Shown here in pieces: positions 25,753 to 33,791 of a stretch of 64,000 bases of DNA. Source of the stretch: Vibrio renipiscarius (GTDB lineage: Bacteria > Pseudomonadota > Gammaproteobacteria > Enterobacterales > Vibrionaceae); NCBI RefSeq assembly GCF_000827885.1, contig NZ_JTKH01000006.1, forward strand, positions 822,239 to 886,238, in the 5' to 3' direction. How positions within the stretch are numbered: position 1 is the stretch's first letter; each line of letters opens with the position of its first letter. Both the position numbers and the translations under genes were made by a program. The notes below the pieces were generated by a model. That model searched no databases. It was not told the origin of the DNA and worked only from the letters and a program-made list of their open reading frames with translations.

Positions 25753-27345
25753 TTGATCTCCACAGCGAATATCACCATGCAGTTTGGCGCTAAGCCACTT
25801 TTTGAAAACATCTCGGTTAAGTTTGGCGAGGGGAACCGTTACGGTCTTATCGGCGCGAACGGCTGTGGTAAATCGACCTTTATGAAAATCCTGAGCGGCG
25901 AGCTAGAGCAAAGCGCAGGTAACGTAAGCTACGATCCAAACGAGCGCGTAGCAAAACTAAACCAGGATCAGTTCGCTTACGAAGAATTCACCGTAATCGA
26001 CACGGTTATCATGGGTTACAAAGAGCTTTGGGCTGTTAAGCAAGAACGCGATCGTATCTACTCTCTACCAGAAATGAGTGAAGAAGATGGTATGAAAGTG
26101 GCGGATCTAGAAGTTGAATTCGCAGAAATGGACGGCTACATGGCTGAGTCTAAAGCGGGTGAGCTTCTTCTAGCGGTAGGTATTCCACTAGAGCAGCACT
26201 TCGGTCTAATGAGCGAAGTAGCACCAGGTTGGAAACTGCGTGTGCTATTGGCACAGGTTCTATTTGCAGACCCGCACATCATGCTACTAGACGAACCAAC
26301 GAACAACTTGGACATGGACACAATCGGCTGGTTGGAAGATACACTAAACCAACGTAACTGCACCATGATCATCATCTCGCATGACCGTCACTTCCTAAAC
26401 TCAGTATGTACCCACATGGCTGACTTGGATTACGGCGAACTGCGCGTTTACCCAGGTAACTACGATGAGTACATGACAGCGGCAACGCAAGCTCGTACTC
26501 GTCTACTGTCTGACAACGCGAAGAAAAAAGCACAGATTGCTGAACTGCAAACGTTCGTTGCACGTTTCTCTGCTAACGCATCGAAAGCAAAACAAGCAAC
26601 ATCACGTGCAAAACAGATTGATAAGATTCAACTTGATGAAGTTAAAGCATCAAGCCGTCAAAACCCATTCATTCGTTTTGAACAGTCTAAAGAGCTATTC
26701 CGTAACGCACTGAACGTAGAAGGTTTGACTCAAGGCTTTGATCAAGATCTATTCAGCAACTTTGATGCGATTTTCGAAGTAGGTGAGCGTGTTGCAATCA
26801 TCGGTGAGAACGGTGTGGGTAAAACAACACTATTGAACACACTTGCGGGTGTACTAGAGCCACGCAGCGGTGAGTTCAAATGGTCTGAAAACGCAAACAT
26901 CGGTTACTACGCGCAAGACCACGCCCATGATTTTGCTGAAGATCTAAACCTAACCGATTGGATGGGTCAATGGCGTCAAGAAGGCGACGACGAGCAAGTG
27001 GTTCGTGGTTTCCTTGGTCGTATGCTGTTTGGTCAAGATGATATTAAGAAGTCAGTTAAAGTTCTGTCTGGTGGTGAGCAAGGTCGTATGTTGCTTGGTA
27101 AGCTAATGATGCACAAACCAAACATGCTGCTAATGGATGAACCAACCAACCACATGGATATGGAATCGATTGAAGCGCTAAACACGGCTCTTGAAGAATA
27201 CAAAGGCACTTTGTTCTTCGTATCGCACGACCGTATCTTCGTAGACTCGCTAGCAACGCGTATCCTTGAGATTCGTGATGGTAAGATCCACGATTTCCGT
27301 GGTACTTATGCTGAATACCAAAAACACCGTGGGATCGATGCATAA
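25753..27345 (+). CDS. ybiT: ABC-F family ATPase YbiT, 530 aa
   Basis: A soluble protein with two ABC cassettes and no membrane domain. The first has Walker [11 protein letters not shown] and Walker [17 protein letters not shown]; the second has [10 protein letters not shown], the signature [14 protein letters not shown] and [16 protein letters not shown]. The linker between them is the charged helical ABC-F arm (about 240-320). ABC-F proteins bind the ribosome E site and relieve stalled or drug-bound translation; the exact role of YbiT is less clear. I start at the TTG at 25753 ([11 protein letters not shown]), with AGGATACAGG upstream, giving the family length of 530. Confidence 0.93.
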   Translation: MISTANITMQFGAKPLFENISVKFGEGNRYGLIGANGCGKSTFMKILSGELEQSAGNVSYDPNERVAKLNQDQFAYEEFTVIDTVIMGYKELWAVKQERDRIYSLPEMSEEDGMKVADLEVEFAEMDGYMAESKAGELLLAVGIPLEQHFGLMSEVAPGWKLRVLLAQVLFADPHIMLLDEPTNNLDMDTIGWLEDTLNQRNCTMIIISHDRHFLNSVCTHMADLDYGELRVYPGNYDEYMTAATQARTRLLSDNAKKKAQIAELQTFVARFSANASKAKQATSRAKQIDKIQLDEVKASSRQNPFIRFEQSKELFRNALNVEGLTQGFDQDLFSNFDAIFEVGERVAIIGENGVGKTTLLNTLAGVLEPRSGEFKWSENANIGYYAQDHAHDFAEDLNLTDWMGQWRQEGDDEQVVRGFLGRMLFGQDDIKKSVKVLSGGEQGRMLLGKLMMHKPNMLLMDEPTNHMDMESIEALNTALEEYKGTLFFVSHDRIFVDSLATRILEIRDGKIHDFRGTYAEYQKHRGIDA

Positions 27346-27408
27346 TCTAGCTTTACGACGCTAGACTCTCATTTCACTGCTTTTTTGTTTTTAAGCGGTA
27401 AAATGAAT

Positions 27409-27445
27409 AAAAACCCCGAATTAGAATTACTAACTCGGGGTTTTT
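27409..27445 (+). terminator. Terminator of ybiT
   Basis: AAACCCCGA / TCGGGGTTT stem with an AT-rich loop of about 16 bases followed by T5, 64 bases after the stop. Confidence 0.8.
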
Positions 27446-27611
27446 GTTTATCTGATGCATAGATATTTATAATTAGTGAATCACACATGCGGTTTAGCCA
27501 TTCTTGACCGTCACAGCTTGCTCAATCACGATAAAAGACATTTTTTCCATATTCCCAACCTAACTCTCAGTTCCATTATCAATTTCAGCCATAATTTGGG
27601 TGAAGATCTTG

Positions 27612-27639
27612 TTGTCAAAATTTAATCTATGCGTATAGT
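27612..27639 (+). promoter_or_regulatory. Probable sigma-70 promoter of the prepilin gene
   Basis: TTGTCA (27612-27617) and TATAGT (27634-27639) are 16 bases apart, ending 76 bp before the start codon. The nonamer GTCAAAATT occurs both in the spacer (27614) and just after the -10 (27638), a direct repeat that could be an operator. Confidence 0.45.
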
Positions 27640-27715
27640 CAAAATTACGACGGCGCTAGTTGAGTGAAATTTGTTCATTTGCTGTTGATTTAATTATGAT
27701 TTTTAAGGTGATGAG

Positions 27716-28267
27716 ATGCGAACAAAAGGTTTTACGTTAATAGAATTGGTTATAGTGATCGTTATTCTAGGTATCTTGTCGATTATCGCTGCACCACGTT
27801 TTCTCAATATGAGTACGGATGCTAAAAATACGGGTTTAATGTCTCTAGAAGGCGCGATTGAATCGGGGTTGAAATTAGGTCTCATGAAAATGACCAATGC
27901 CGGATTGGAAAAAGAGCCGTATGCCTCCAACCAATCAGAAGATGAACGCTACCCATCAATGTCACTGCCATTTGATGGGTGTGAAATAGGTGGAAGCGAT
28001 CGCTGTGTATTTAGTTATGGAACGCCTTATGAACATAATATGCTAACGAAACTGGTTTCCAACTTAGGTCATGGCAATGGCGATGAAGATTGGGTTCTGG
28101 CTATCTCAGACGAGGTTGGTGCAGTGCATATTACTTGGTCATGGAATGTGACGGGTAGGGAAACAGATGGCGCAAAGGATCTCAAAGAAGACAATTGTTA
28201 CTTAACGTATTACTCTGCTCAATCCTTAGAGCAGCCCGCTCGAGTCACCAGAACGGAATGTTTATAG
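27716..28267 (+). CDS. Type IV pilin-like prepilin / pseudopilin, 183 aa
   Basis: The N-terminus MRTKGFTLIELVIVIVILG is the class III signal of type IV pilins and pseudopilins: a short basic leader, cleavage after Gly5 by the prepilin peptidase, methylated Phe, and Glu at mature position 5. The hydrophobic helix spans about residues 6-30. The C-terminal globular part has four Cys (two in CEIGGSDRC, two near the end), which may form disulfides, the last pair like the pilin D-loop. It resembles MshA-type minor pilins. It stands alone with no assembly genes nearby, so it must use machinery encoded elsewhere. The ribosome binding site AAGGTGATGAG is good. Confidence 0.85.
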   Translation: MRTKGFTLIELVIVIVILGILSIIAAPRFLNMSTDAKNTGLMSLEGAIESGLKLGLMKMTNAGLEKEPYASNQSEDERYPSMSLPFDGCEIGGSDRCVFSYGTPYEHNMLTKLVSNLGHGNGDEDWVLAISDEVGAVHITWSWNVTGRETDGAKDLKEDNCYLTYYSAQSLEQPARVTRTECL

Positions 28268-28325
28268 ACTGAAAGGACTCCGACTGAAAGAGACTTAGAG
28301 AGTTGATACGTAAAAATGGAATAGT

Positions 28326-28356
28326 AAAAAGGATCGACAAACATCGATCCTTTTTT
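28326..28356. terminator. Bidirectional terminator between prepilin gene and fdhD
   Basis: AAAAAGGATCGA / TCGATCCTTTTT stem with a 6-base loop and T6, serving two converging genes. Confidence 0.85.
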
Positions 28357-28414
28357 CGTTACGCATTGTACTAAATCACAAGCGTCTAAATCACAAACGT
28401 CTTTGTTCGTACGC

Positions 28415-29254
28415 TTAATCCGTTGAGGTTTTATCTGCGCCTTTAACGTCAAAGGTAATTTTATCCGCCCCGGTAAAGACTTGGAATCGCAATCCTTTCG
28501 CGCGAGCAATGGTGGTGATACCAAATTTCTGTGCAAGGTCTAATCCCATTTGGGTAACACCTGAGCGAGAAAGCAAGACAGGAATCCCCATCTGCGCGAC
28601 TTTAATCACCATTTCAGAGGTTAGACGACCTGTGGTGTAGAAAATCTTACCATCACCATTCTCTTCGTTAACCCACATTTCACCGGCTAATGTATCAACG
28701 GCATTATGACGGCCAACATCTTCGACAAACGACAGCACTTGGTCACCGTGACAAATAGCACAACCATGTACCGCACCTGCTTTCTTATAGGTGTCGTTAT
28801 AATGGGTTAATGCTTCAAGAGCCGTATAAATTTCAGATTGTTTAATTGGCGTCTGCGGTACTTGATAGTTTTCAAGCTGCTTCATGACATTGCCGTACAT
28901 CGTGCCTTGGCCACAACCGGAGGTAACGGTTTTTTTCTTCAGCGCCGTTTCAATGTGTTCGGTATTCTCTTTGGTAATGACGGCGGCACTATTGGTTTCC
29001 CAATCGATAATCACAGACTCTAACGCGGCAGGATCAGCTAAGAAGCTTTGATTTTTTAAATAACCCAATACCAGCGACTCAGGGCGAGAACCAAGCGTCA
29101 TGAGTGTGACGACTTCGCGCCAATTCAACATAACGGTAAGAGGGCGCTCACAGGCGATTTGCTTGGTCAGCTTCTCTCCATATTCATCAAACACTTCTAC
29201 TTCGATGGTTTGTAGTGGGTTTTCACTGGTTTTAATTATATTTGGTTTAACCAC
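28415..29254 (-). CDS. fdhD: Formate dehydrogenase accessory sulfurtransferase FdhD, 279 aa
   Basis: FdhD passes sulfur from IscS to the molybdenum/tungsten bis-MGD cofactor, which formate dehydrogenase needs for activity. The catalytic CxxC is in VHGCAICHGD, preceded by AGA and followed by EDVGRHNAVD, and YTTGRLTSEMV lies further on; all are family blocks. The start is GTG at 29254 with AGGA seven bases upstream. It is divergent from the rest of the fdh region (409-bp gap), so it has its own promoter, which I could not identify with confidence. Confidence 0.94.
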   Translation of the reverse strand: MVKPNIIKTSENPLQTIEVEVFDEYGEKLTKQIACERPLTVMLNWREVVTLMTLGSRPESLVLGYLKNQSFLADPAALESVIIDWETNSAAVITKENTEHIETALKKKTVTSGCGQGTMYGNVMKQLENYQVPQTPIKQSEIYTALEALTHYNDTYKKAGAVHGCAICHGDQVLSFVEDVGRHNAVDTLAGEMWVNEENGDGKIFYTTGRLTSEMVIKVAQMGIPVLLSRSGVTQMGLDLAQKFGITTIARAKGLRFQVFTGADKITFDVKGADKTSTD

Positions 29255-29663
29255 GGTCGTTCCTATCGCTAATCACTGCTTGGTACTCTTAAGCGAAGCC
29301 AGAGACCAACCAGTAGAATGAAAATGTGTACATGGGTTCGCACTATGTATGGATATGTATCTCGCGACTCATCGAAATGAAACGCTATCACAGGGTACGA
29401 CTTAAGCATTAAGCAATTACCGTACCTCTATTTAAGCCTGCTAATTGCAAAGCATTAAACCGACGATCTATTATTAGTATTGACGAGAATGCATCAGATG
29501 AAAGGCGAATCACTTGAAATGACGCTCTCTATTGTCAATGACCACAGATATAGCGGAAGGGAATCACAAGGAATGGTGCCTTCGTCGTGCCGATATTCAT
29601 AGTGGGAACAAATATTGCTTAAACATCGTGTAAGCAGGCAGTATAACGAAAAAAAGGTGAACT
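29255..29663. other. fdhD / DUF3305 divergent intergenic region
   Basis: A 409-bp gap between divergent genes. The only promoter-like element I can point to is the candidate sigma-54 sequence at 29603. A TTGTCAATGACCAC stretch near 29532 loosely resembles the TGTC/GACA arrangement upstream of the regulator gene. No small gene was seen. Confidence 0.45.
29603..29620 (+). promoter_or_regulatory. Candidate sigma-54 promoter before the DUF3305 gene
   Basis: TGGGAACAAATATTGCTT has GG and GC separated by 10 bases and a good -12 (TTGCT), but the -24 box is imperfect (GGAACA in place of GGCACG). The predicted start would be about 30 nt before the ATG at 29664. Clearly weaker than the elements at 14882 and 31131. 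Confidence 0.3.
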
Positions 29664-30113
29664 ATGTCCATTTTAACGCTTGAAAAAACCGATGACATTT
29701 GGCCCATTGAATGTGACTTGGTCGCTCGTGAAATTAAAACGGGTATGTGGACAACCACACAGCAGGAGTTGAATGGGTTTAATATTAAACCTGAACAGCA
29801 AAGCGAGCACTTAACGCTACTCCAACTGCATCGTGATGAGCGCACGGACTATCGATTTAACCTTAGCTCTCAGCAACCGAAGTTATTCCTGATTCTCGAT
29901 AACTTCAATGGCAATGAAAATGTCAGTGTTGTGACACTGACTGCTTCTCAAAGCGTTGCCGCGCAATATATGGATGGTGATTACCTTGTATTGTCGAATG
30001 ACATTCCTCTCCCCATTCAAGCGTGGATGGAAGCCTTCATTGGTCGTCATGGCGAACTGTTAGAAACAAGACGAAAAAAACGTAAAGGTGCAGGGCGTTC
30101 AAATGGCAACTAA
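29664..30113 (+). CDS. DUF3305 family protein of the formate dehydrogenase locus, 149 aa
   Basis: A cytoplasmic protein without membrane segments or Cys motifs. WPIECDLVAREIKTGMWTT near the N-terminus and LQLHRDERTDYRFNLSSQQPKLF in the middle mark DUF3305, a family found almost only beside formate dehydrogenase genes of this type and usually paired with DUF3306, as here. The C-terminus is strongly basic (ETRRKKRKGAGR). Function unknown; an assembly or maturation role is the usual guess from context. It overlaps the next gene by 11 bp. Confidence 0.8.
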   Translation: MSILTLEKTDDIWPIECDLVAREIKTGMWTTTQQELNGFNIKPEQQSEHLTLLQLHRDERTDYRFNLSSQQPKLFLILDNFNGNENVSVVTLTASQSVAAQYMDGDYLVLSNDIPLPIQAWMEAFIGRHGELLETRRKKRKGAGRSNGN

Positions 30114-30801
30114 TTTCTTTAGCCGCTGGTCTAAGCGCAAACTTGAAAATGAAACGGTTGAATTGACCACCGCGCAAGATGTTGAAGAACAATCGCTTAC
30201 AGACCATACCATACCAGCACCGCAAGCAGATAATTCAACGGATGCCGTATTAACGAGTCCTGAGCCCCTAGAGATAGAGAGCGCAGAAACATCGTTAGAA
30301 GAGAGCAATGAGGAAACCGTTGCTACCGAGACAGAAGCAGAGACGCAAGATCCTGAAAAAATGTCTCTGGCGAATCTATTGGTGTCTCAAGTCGAAGAGA
30401 GTGCGAAGAAAGCGGCCATGCGTAAATTATTTATGTCGGATGAATTTAATATTCGTGATGGCTTAGATGATTATGACGATGACTACAGTAATCTCAAAAA
30501 TCTATCACAAGGTGTCGCAGAAACCTTACGTGAATGGGTGAATGAAAAACCGGAAGAGACCGAAGAATCGCTGACAGAGACAGGAGCAACCGAAGTCGCC
30601 CCAGTCGCTGAGACATCAGAAACTGACAATCAAGATGCAGACTCTTCAGAAGACGAAACGCAAGCAACGAACACGAACGACGATACCAACGCAGAAGATC
30701 CAATTGCAACGGAAGCCGCAATGCCTCTTGCTGCGGCTGAAAACAGCGGTGGCGAAACGGATGCTTGTGATGCTGACGCGGTAGATCATCAGCCTAGATA
30801 G
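30103..30801 (+). CDS. DUF3306 family protein, 232 aa
   Basis: Begins MATNFFSRWSKRKLE, then a long acidic, Glu- and Thr-rich disordered region (about 20-85), a short conserved core (about 100-150, with AMRKLFMSDEFNIRDGLDDYDDDY) and another acidic low-complexity tail. This is the DUF3306 layout. The FFSRWSKRK head and MRKLF-FNIRDGLDDYD core are the conserved parts of the family. The start is put at 30103, five codons inside the longest frame, overlapping the DUF3305 gene by 11 bp, so the two should be made together. Probable accessory factor for formate dehydrogenase; mechanism unknown. Confidence 0.78.
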   Translation: MATNFFSRWSKRKLENETVELTTAQDVEEQSLTDHTIPAPQADNSTDAVLTSPEPLEIESAETSLEESNEETVATETEAETQDPEKMSLANLLVSQVEESAKKAAMRKLFMSDEFNIRDGLDDYDDDYSNLKNLSQGVAETLREWVNEKPEETEESLTETGATEVAPVAETSETDNQDADSSEDETQATNTNDDTNAEDPIATEAAMPLAAAENSGGETDACDADAVDHQPR

Positions 30802-30984
30802 CTATGTAGCGACTAGAGATGTAGGTAATTAGCGATATAAGTAAACACGTAGATAGCCATATCGATAAACATGTCGATAAACACATTAGATCATCAATCG
30901 GTGTCATAAGACTGTCGCTCAATCGTGTGAAACAACGCGTAAAAGATCACCGTTACCCTTGTGGGATAAAGGCTAGAAAAGAAT

Positions 30985-31001
30985 TGGGACAAAATATACC
31001 A
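30985..31001. promoter_or_regulatory. Degenerate copy of the regulator palindrome
   Basis: TGGGACAAAATATACCA keeps the left half-site TGGGACAA of the 17-bp palindrome and only parts of the right half. It lies 61 bp upstream of the good copy, near six helical turns, as expected for a second dimer site of an enhancer-binding activator. Confidence 0.4.
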
Positions 31002-31045
31002 CACTGAAAATAGGTACATTTTGACTAAATATATGAAAATCCGAG

Positions 31046-31062
31046 TGGGACAATTTGTCTCA
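31046..31062. promoter_or_regulatory. 17-bp palindrome, proposed response-regulator site (fdh)
   Basis: TGGGACAATTTGTCTCA is symmetric at 7 of 8 base-pair positions around a central T. The first 14 bases are identical to the site at 14956-14972 between tupA and the sigma-54 regulator. It ends 68 bp before the -24 box. Confidence 0.65.
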
Positions 31063-31101
31063 TTCGGTTTTTTTTATCTACCTACACCACAAAATAACGT
31101 T

Positions 31102-31114
31102 TAAGTAATTGATA
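31102..31114 (-). promoter_or_regulatory. IHF consensus site
   Basis: On the minus strand TATCAATTACTTA matches WATCAANNNNTTR at every fixed position. It lies between the activator palindrome and the sigma-54 promoter, where DNA bending by IHF is typical. Confidence 0.6.
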
Positions 31115-31130
31115 ATATTTAAAATAAAAG

Positions 31131-31148
31131 TTGGTACGGCATTTGCTA
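31131..31148 (+). promoter_or_regulatory. Sigma-54 promoter of the formate dehydrogenase operon
   Basis: TTGGTACGGCATTTGCTA fits the consensus TTGGCACG-N4-TTGCW with a single change in the -24 box, and GG and GC are 10 bases apart. It points to the gene at 31220, with a predicted leader of about 60 nt. Confidence 0.8.
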
Positions 31149-31219
31149 TTAGTATTGCAGAGACGATTTCGTCGATAAAACGAAGTTAAATTCATCCGGT
31201 TAAGCCCTGGAATCGAGCG

Positions 31220-32881
31220 ATGCTAAAACAACTATTAGAACAAGCAACAACTTCAAACGGTAAAGCAAGACTTTACGCATTTGAAAACACCGTCGAGCTA
31301 ACTAATTTAATCCCACCAACGGTGAGCTACGAGAGTGGCGGTAATACACTTATCGTTGGCCCAACGACCATCATAGAAAGTGCGGCGCAACAATTGTCGC
31401 AAATGAATAGCCTAACGCTTCTTTCTACCGATGGCGAGAAAGGGACTCACGCACAACTGTATTTTGCAAACACCGTGGAAGTAACGGGTTTTCTAGGTAC
31501 ATTTGAAGTGACGATCGAAAATAATCTTACTCGCAGTAACCTTGCTGAAGTGGCGATTGGTCATGATTGTTTTGATGTGGTTTTGGATCTTTGTTTAAAC
31601 AGTTGTATGAACGAAGAAGTTCCGGTTCCTGGTTACTATCCTGTTGGTCGTGGCTATCCAAAGCTTGCCGATGCACTGGAAGAAATTCCAACATTAATGG
31701 GCACCTTTGATAAACCAAAATTTTTCCGCCTTGATACCGATCTTTGTGCACACAGTTCTCGTGGCGTAAAAGGTTGTGAGCGTTGCGTTGATGCATGTCC
31801 AGCGGGCGCATTAACCAGTCAAGGTGATGATAAAAGTGGTCACCATATCGAAATCAATCCATACCTTTGTCAGGGTGTGGGAACGTGTGCCACTGCATGT
31901 CCGACAGAAGCGATTCATTACGCTTTGCCAAATCCTGATGACACTCAAAAATTTATCGAACGTACGCTCGCGAATTATGAACAGGCGGGCGGTCTTGATC
32001 CTATCGTGTTGATTTGCAGTTCTCGTCATGAAAGCTACAACGTTATGGCTCTGAAAGCACTTCCAGACAATGTTATTCCGGTAGTGGTGGAAGAACTGCC
32101 TTCTATTGGTATTGATACTTGGTTTGCCGCGTTAGTGAATGGCGCGACGCAAGTACTGTTTGCGGCTAGTCGCTTTATGCCGCCAACGATCATTCGTATC
32201 TTGAATAACGAAGTGTCAATGGCTCAAGAGCTACTAAGTCACTTAGGCATTCAAAAAGAGTGTATCGATATCCTTTATCTTGAATCACTGCGTGAAGGTC
32301 CTCCAACACTGTGTACTGATTCATTTGATCTCGCTCTAGGGGATTTAGAAGGCAATAAGCGTCAACGTCTATTTACGGCACTGGATGCTTTGGCTATTTC
32401 TCGTATTCCGGTTGATAACATTGTTGAACTGTCCGCAAGCGCGCCATACGGCAGCGTGGAATGTGAAAGTAAAGATTGTACGTTGTGCATGAGTTGTGTC
32501 GCGGTTTGTCCAACACGTGCACTGCATACCGATGGTCAATCACCATCACTTCAATTTGTTGAACAAGACTGTATTCAATGTGGTTTATGTGTCAAAGCGT
32601 GTCCTGAAAAAGTACTAACGCTGACGCCTCGCATCAATTGGGATAAAGAGTCTCGTCAAAAAGCGACTATTATTCATCAAGAGAAAGCGGCGGAATGTAC
32701 ACGTTGTCACAAACCGTTTGCGCCTCAATCTATGATTGATATGTTGCAAGAGAAGTTACGCGGTCACTCTCATTTCAGTAATGAAGCTGCCGTTAACCGT
32801 ATCGCTATGTGTGAAGACTGTCGTGTGATCGATATGTTTGAAAATATGACTGAAGATCCCACTAATCAATTGAAATATTAG
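31220..32881 (+). CDS. Polyferredoxin-type 4Fe-4S protein of the fdh operon, 553 aa
   Basis: A large cytoplasmic iron-sulfur protein. Two pairs of ferredoxin motifs are visible: CERCVDACPAG (about 191-200) with CQGVGTCATACP (about 217-228), and CTLCMSCVAVCP (about 422-433) with CIQCGLCVKACP (about 453-464). That is room for four [4Fe-4S] clusters, with a further C-terminal CTRCHKPF and CEDCR that may bind zinc. The segment between (about 250-400) looks like a flavodoxin- or HdrD-like fold without cofactor signatures that I can name. It is the first gene after the sigma-54 promoter and is found at this position in similar loci of other marine gammaproteobacteria. A role in electron transfer or FDH maturation is inferred from context. 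Confidence 0.85.
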   Translation: MLKQLLEQATTSNGKARLYAFENTVELTNLIPPTVSYESGGNTLIVGPTTIIESAAQQLSQMNSLTLLSTDGEKGTHAQLYFANTVEVTGFLGTFEVTIENNLTRSNLAEVAIGHDCFDVVLDLCLNSCMNEEVPVPGYYPVGRGYPKLADALEEIPTLMGTFDKPKFFRLDTDLCAHSSRGVKGCERCVDACPAGALTSQGDDKSGHHIEINPYLCQGVGTCATACPTEAIHYALPNPDDTQKFIERTLANYEQAGGLDPIVLICSSRHESYNVMALKALPDNVIPVVVEELPSIGIDTWFAALVNGATQVLFAASRFMPPTIIRILNNEVSMAQELLSHLGIQKECIDILYLESLREGPPTLCTDSFDLALGDLEGNKRQRLFTALDALAISRIPVDNIVELSASAPYGSVECESKDCTLCMSCVAVCPTRALHTDGQSPSLQFVEQDCIQCGLCVKACPEKVLTLTPRINWDKESRQKATIIHQEKAAECTRCHKPFAPQSMIDMLQEKLRGHSHFSNEAAVNRIAMCEDCRVIDMFENMTEDPTNQLKY

Positions 32882-32890
32882 GAGCTGTGC

Positions 32891-33517
32891 GTGGAAAATT
32901 TTAACGAACAACAATCACTACGCAGCGATATTTATCTTTTGATCGCGGCATTATTTCGTCAAGCACCGAGCGCTGCGCTGATCGATTTCCTATCAACGCT
33001 CGATGTTGAAGCAAGTGAAAGTGCGATGCAAAAAGCCTGGTTTGGCTTGAAAGAAGCGGCGCAAAATTCGGATCGCGAAGCATTAGAAGATGAATATCAA
33101 AATTTATTTATTGGTATTGGTCGTGGTGAAGCGGTTTTATTTGGTTCTTGGCACATGACGGGATCACTAATGGAAAAACCATTAGCCGATATTCGCCATG
33201 ATCTTGAGCGACTTGGCTTCGAACGCGAAGCGCAAGTAAAAGAGCCAGAAGATCATATTTCTGCATTGTGTGAAGTGATGGCCATGCTAACCGAAGAAGA
33301 CGCTGAGATTCAGCAAGCTTTCTTTAATAAGCATCTTGCCACGTGGTATGACGCATTTGCACAACAGGTAGAGACCGCAAAAAGTGCTGATTTCTATCGC
33401 TCGGCTGCCGCGCTACTACTCGCCTTCGGCACATTAGAACAAGTGCAGTTTAGTAAAAATACTAAAAGCAAAACGCATTTAAAAATTGATGTAAAAAACG
33501 TAACTGAGTACGAGTAA
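32891..33517 (+). CDS. TorD/DmsD-family molecular chaperone, 208 aa
   Basis: An all-helical cytoplasmic protein of the TorD family, which binds the Tat leader of a molybdoenzyme and holds it for cofactor loading. The family is seen from LRSDIYLLIAALFRQAPS at the start, the block LEDEYQNLFIGIGRGE near residue 75 and EPEDHISALCEVMAML near 118. The start is a GTG with AGGAG seven bases upstream, 9 bp after the previous stop. The likely client is the FdhA encoded at 33792. Confidence 0.85.
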   Translation: MENFNEQQSLRSDIYLLIAALFRQAPSAALIDFLSTLDVEASESAMQKAWFGLKEAAQNSDREALEDEYQNLFIGIGRGEAVLFGSWHMTGSLMEKPLADIRHDLERLGFEREAQVKEPEDHISALCEVMAMLTEEDAEIQQAFFNKHLATWYDAFAQQVETAKSADFYRSAAALLLAFGTLEQVQFSKNTKSKTHLKIDVKNVTEYE

Positions 33518-33578
33518 TAACATCGATAAGAGGGGCGTTAAGCCCCCAAAAAAACTACCTAAGGGTAAGGAAGCAATA

Positions 33579-33776
33579 ATGAAAGATAATAAAGATATTA
33601 ATACAAGCCGCAGGGATCTCCTGAAAGGCTTTACGACTGCTGCCGTCGCTGGTGCCGTTGTCGCTGGTGTAAGCCAAGTGGCAACCGCAGCAGAGACTGT
33701 AGAAATTAAATCTGACGAAAAGAAGACGGGCTATCGTGAAACTCAGCATGTTCGCGATTATTACGACTCATTGTAA
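33579..33776 (+). CDS. Formate dehydrogenase region Tat-leader peptide, 65 aa
   Basis: A short protein with a twin-arginine signal (TSRRDLLKGF, then a hydrophobic run ending in ATAAE) and only about 30 residues after it. This is the known small Tat-targeted protein of formate dehydrogenase loci (TIGR02811-type). It is probably exported together with or attached to the complex; its biochemical role is not known. It lies 15 bp upstream of fdhA in the same operon. Confidence 0.82.
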   Translation: MKDNKDINTSRRDLLKGFTTAAVAGAVVAGVSQVATAAETVEIKSDEKKTGYRETQHVRDYYDSL

Positions 33777-33791
33777 TTTGGAGTTTAGCGC

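Larger units (their letters stand above)
30802..31219. other. Control region of the formate dehydrogenase operon
   Basis: This 418-bp gap has no gene. The first 150 bp are rich in short repeated words (GATAAACA, CGATAA). The second half holds an ordered set of elements: a degenerate site at 30985, the 17-bp palindrome at 31046, an IHF consensus at 31102 and a -24/-12 promoter at 31131. Confidence 0.7.

Noticed and set aside
29577..29597. Sigma-54 promoter for fdhD on the minus strand
   Set aside because: CGGCACG with a GC 10 bases on is present, but the -12 box lacks the TT and the element would be more than 300 bp from the gene.
31109..31122. FNR/CRP-like site TTGATAATATTTAA in the fdh promoter
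   Set aside because: It is 8 of 10 to the FNR consensus but lies in AT-rich DNA and overlaps a perfect IHF consensus, which explains it better.
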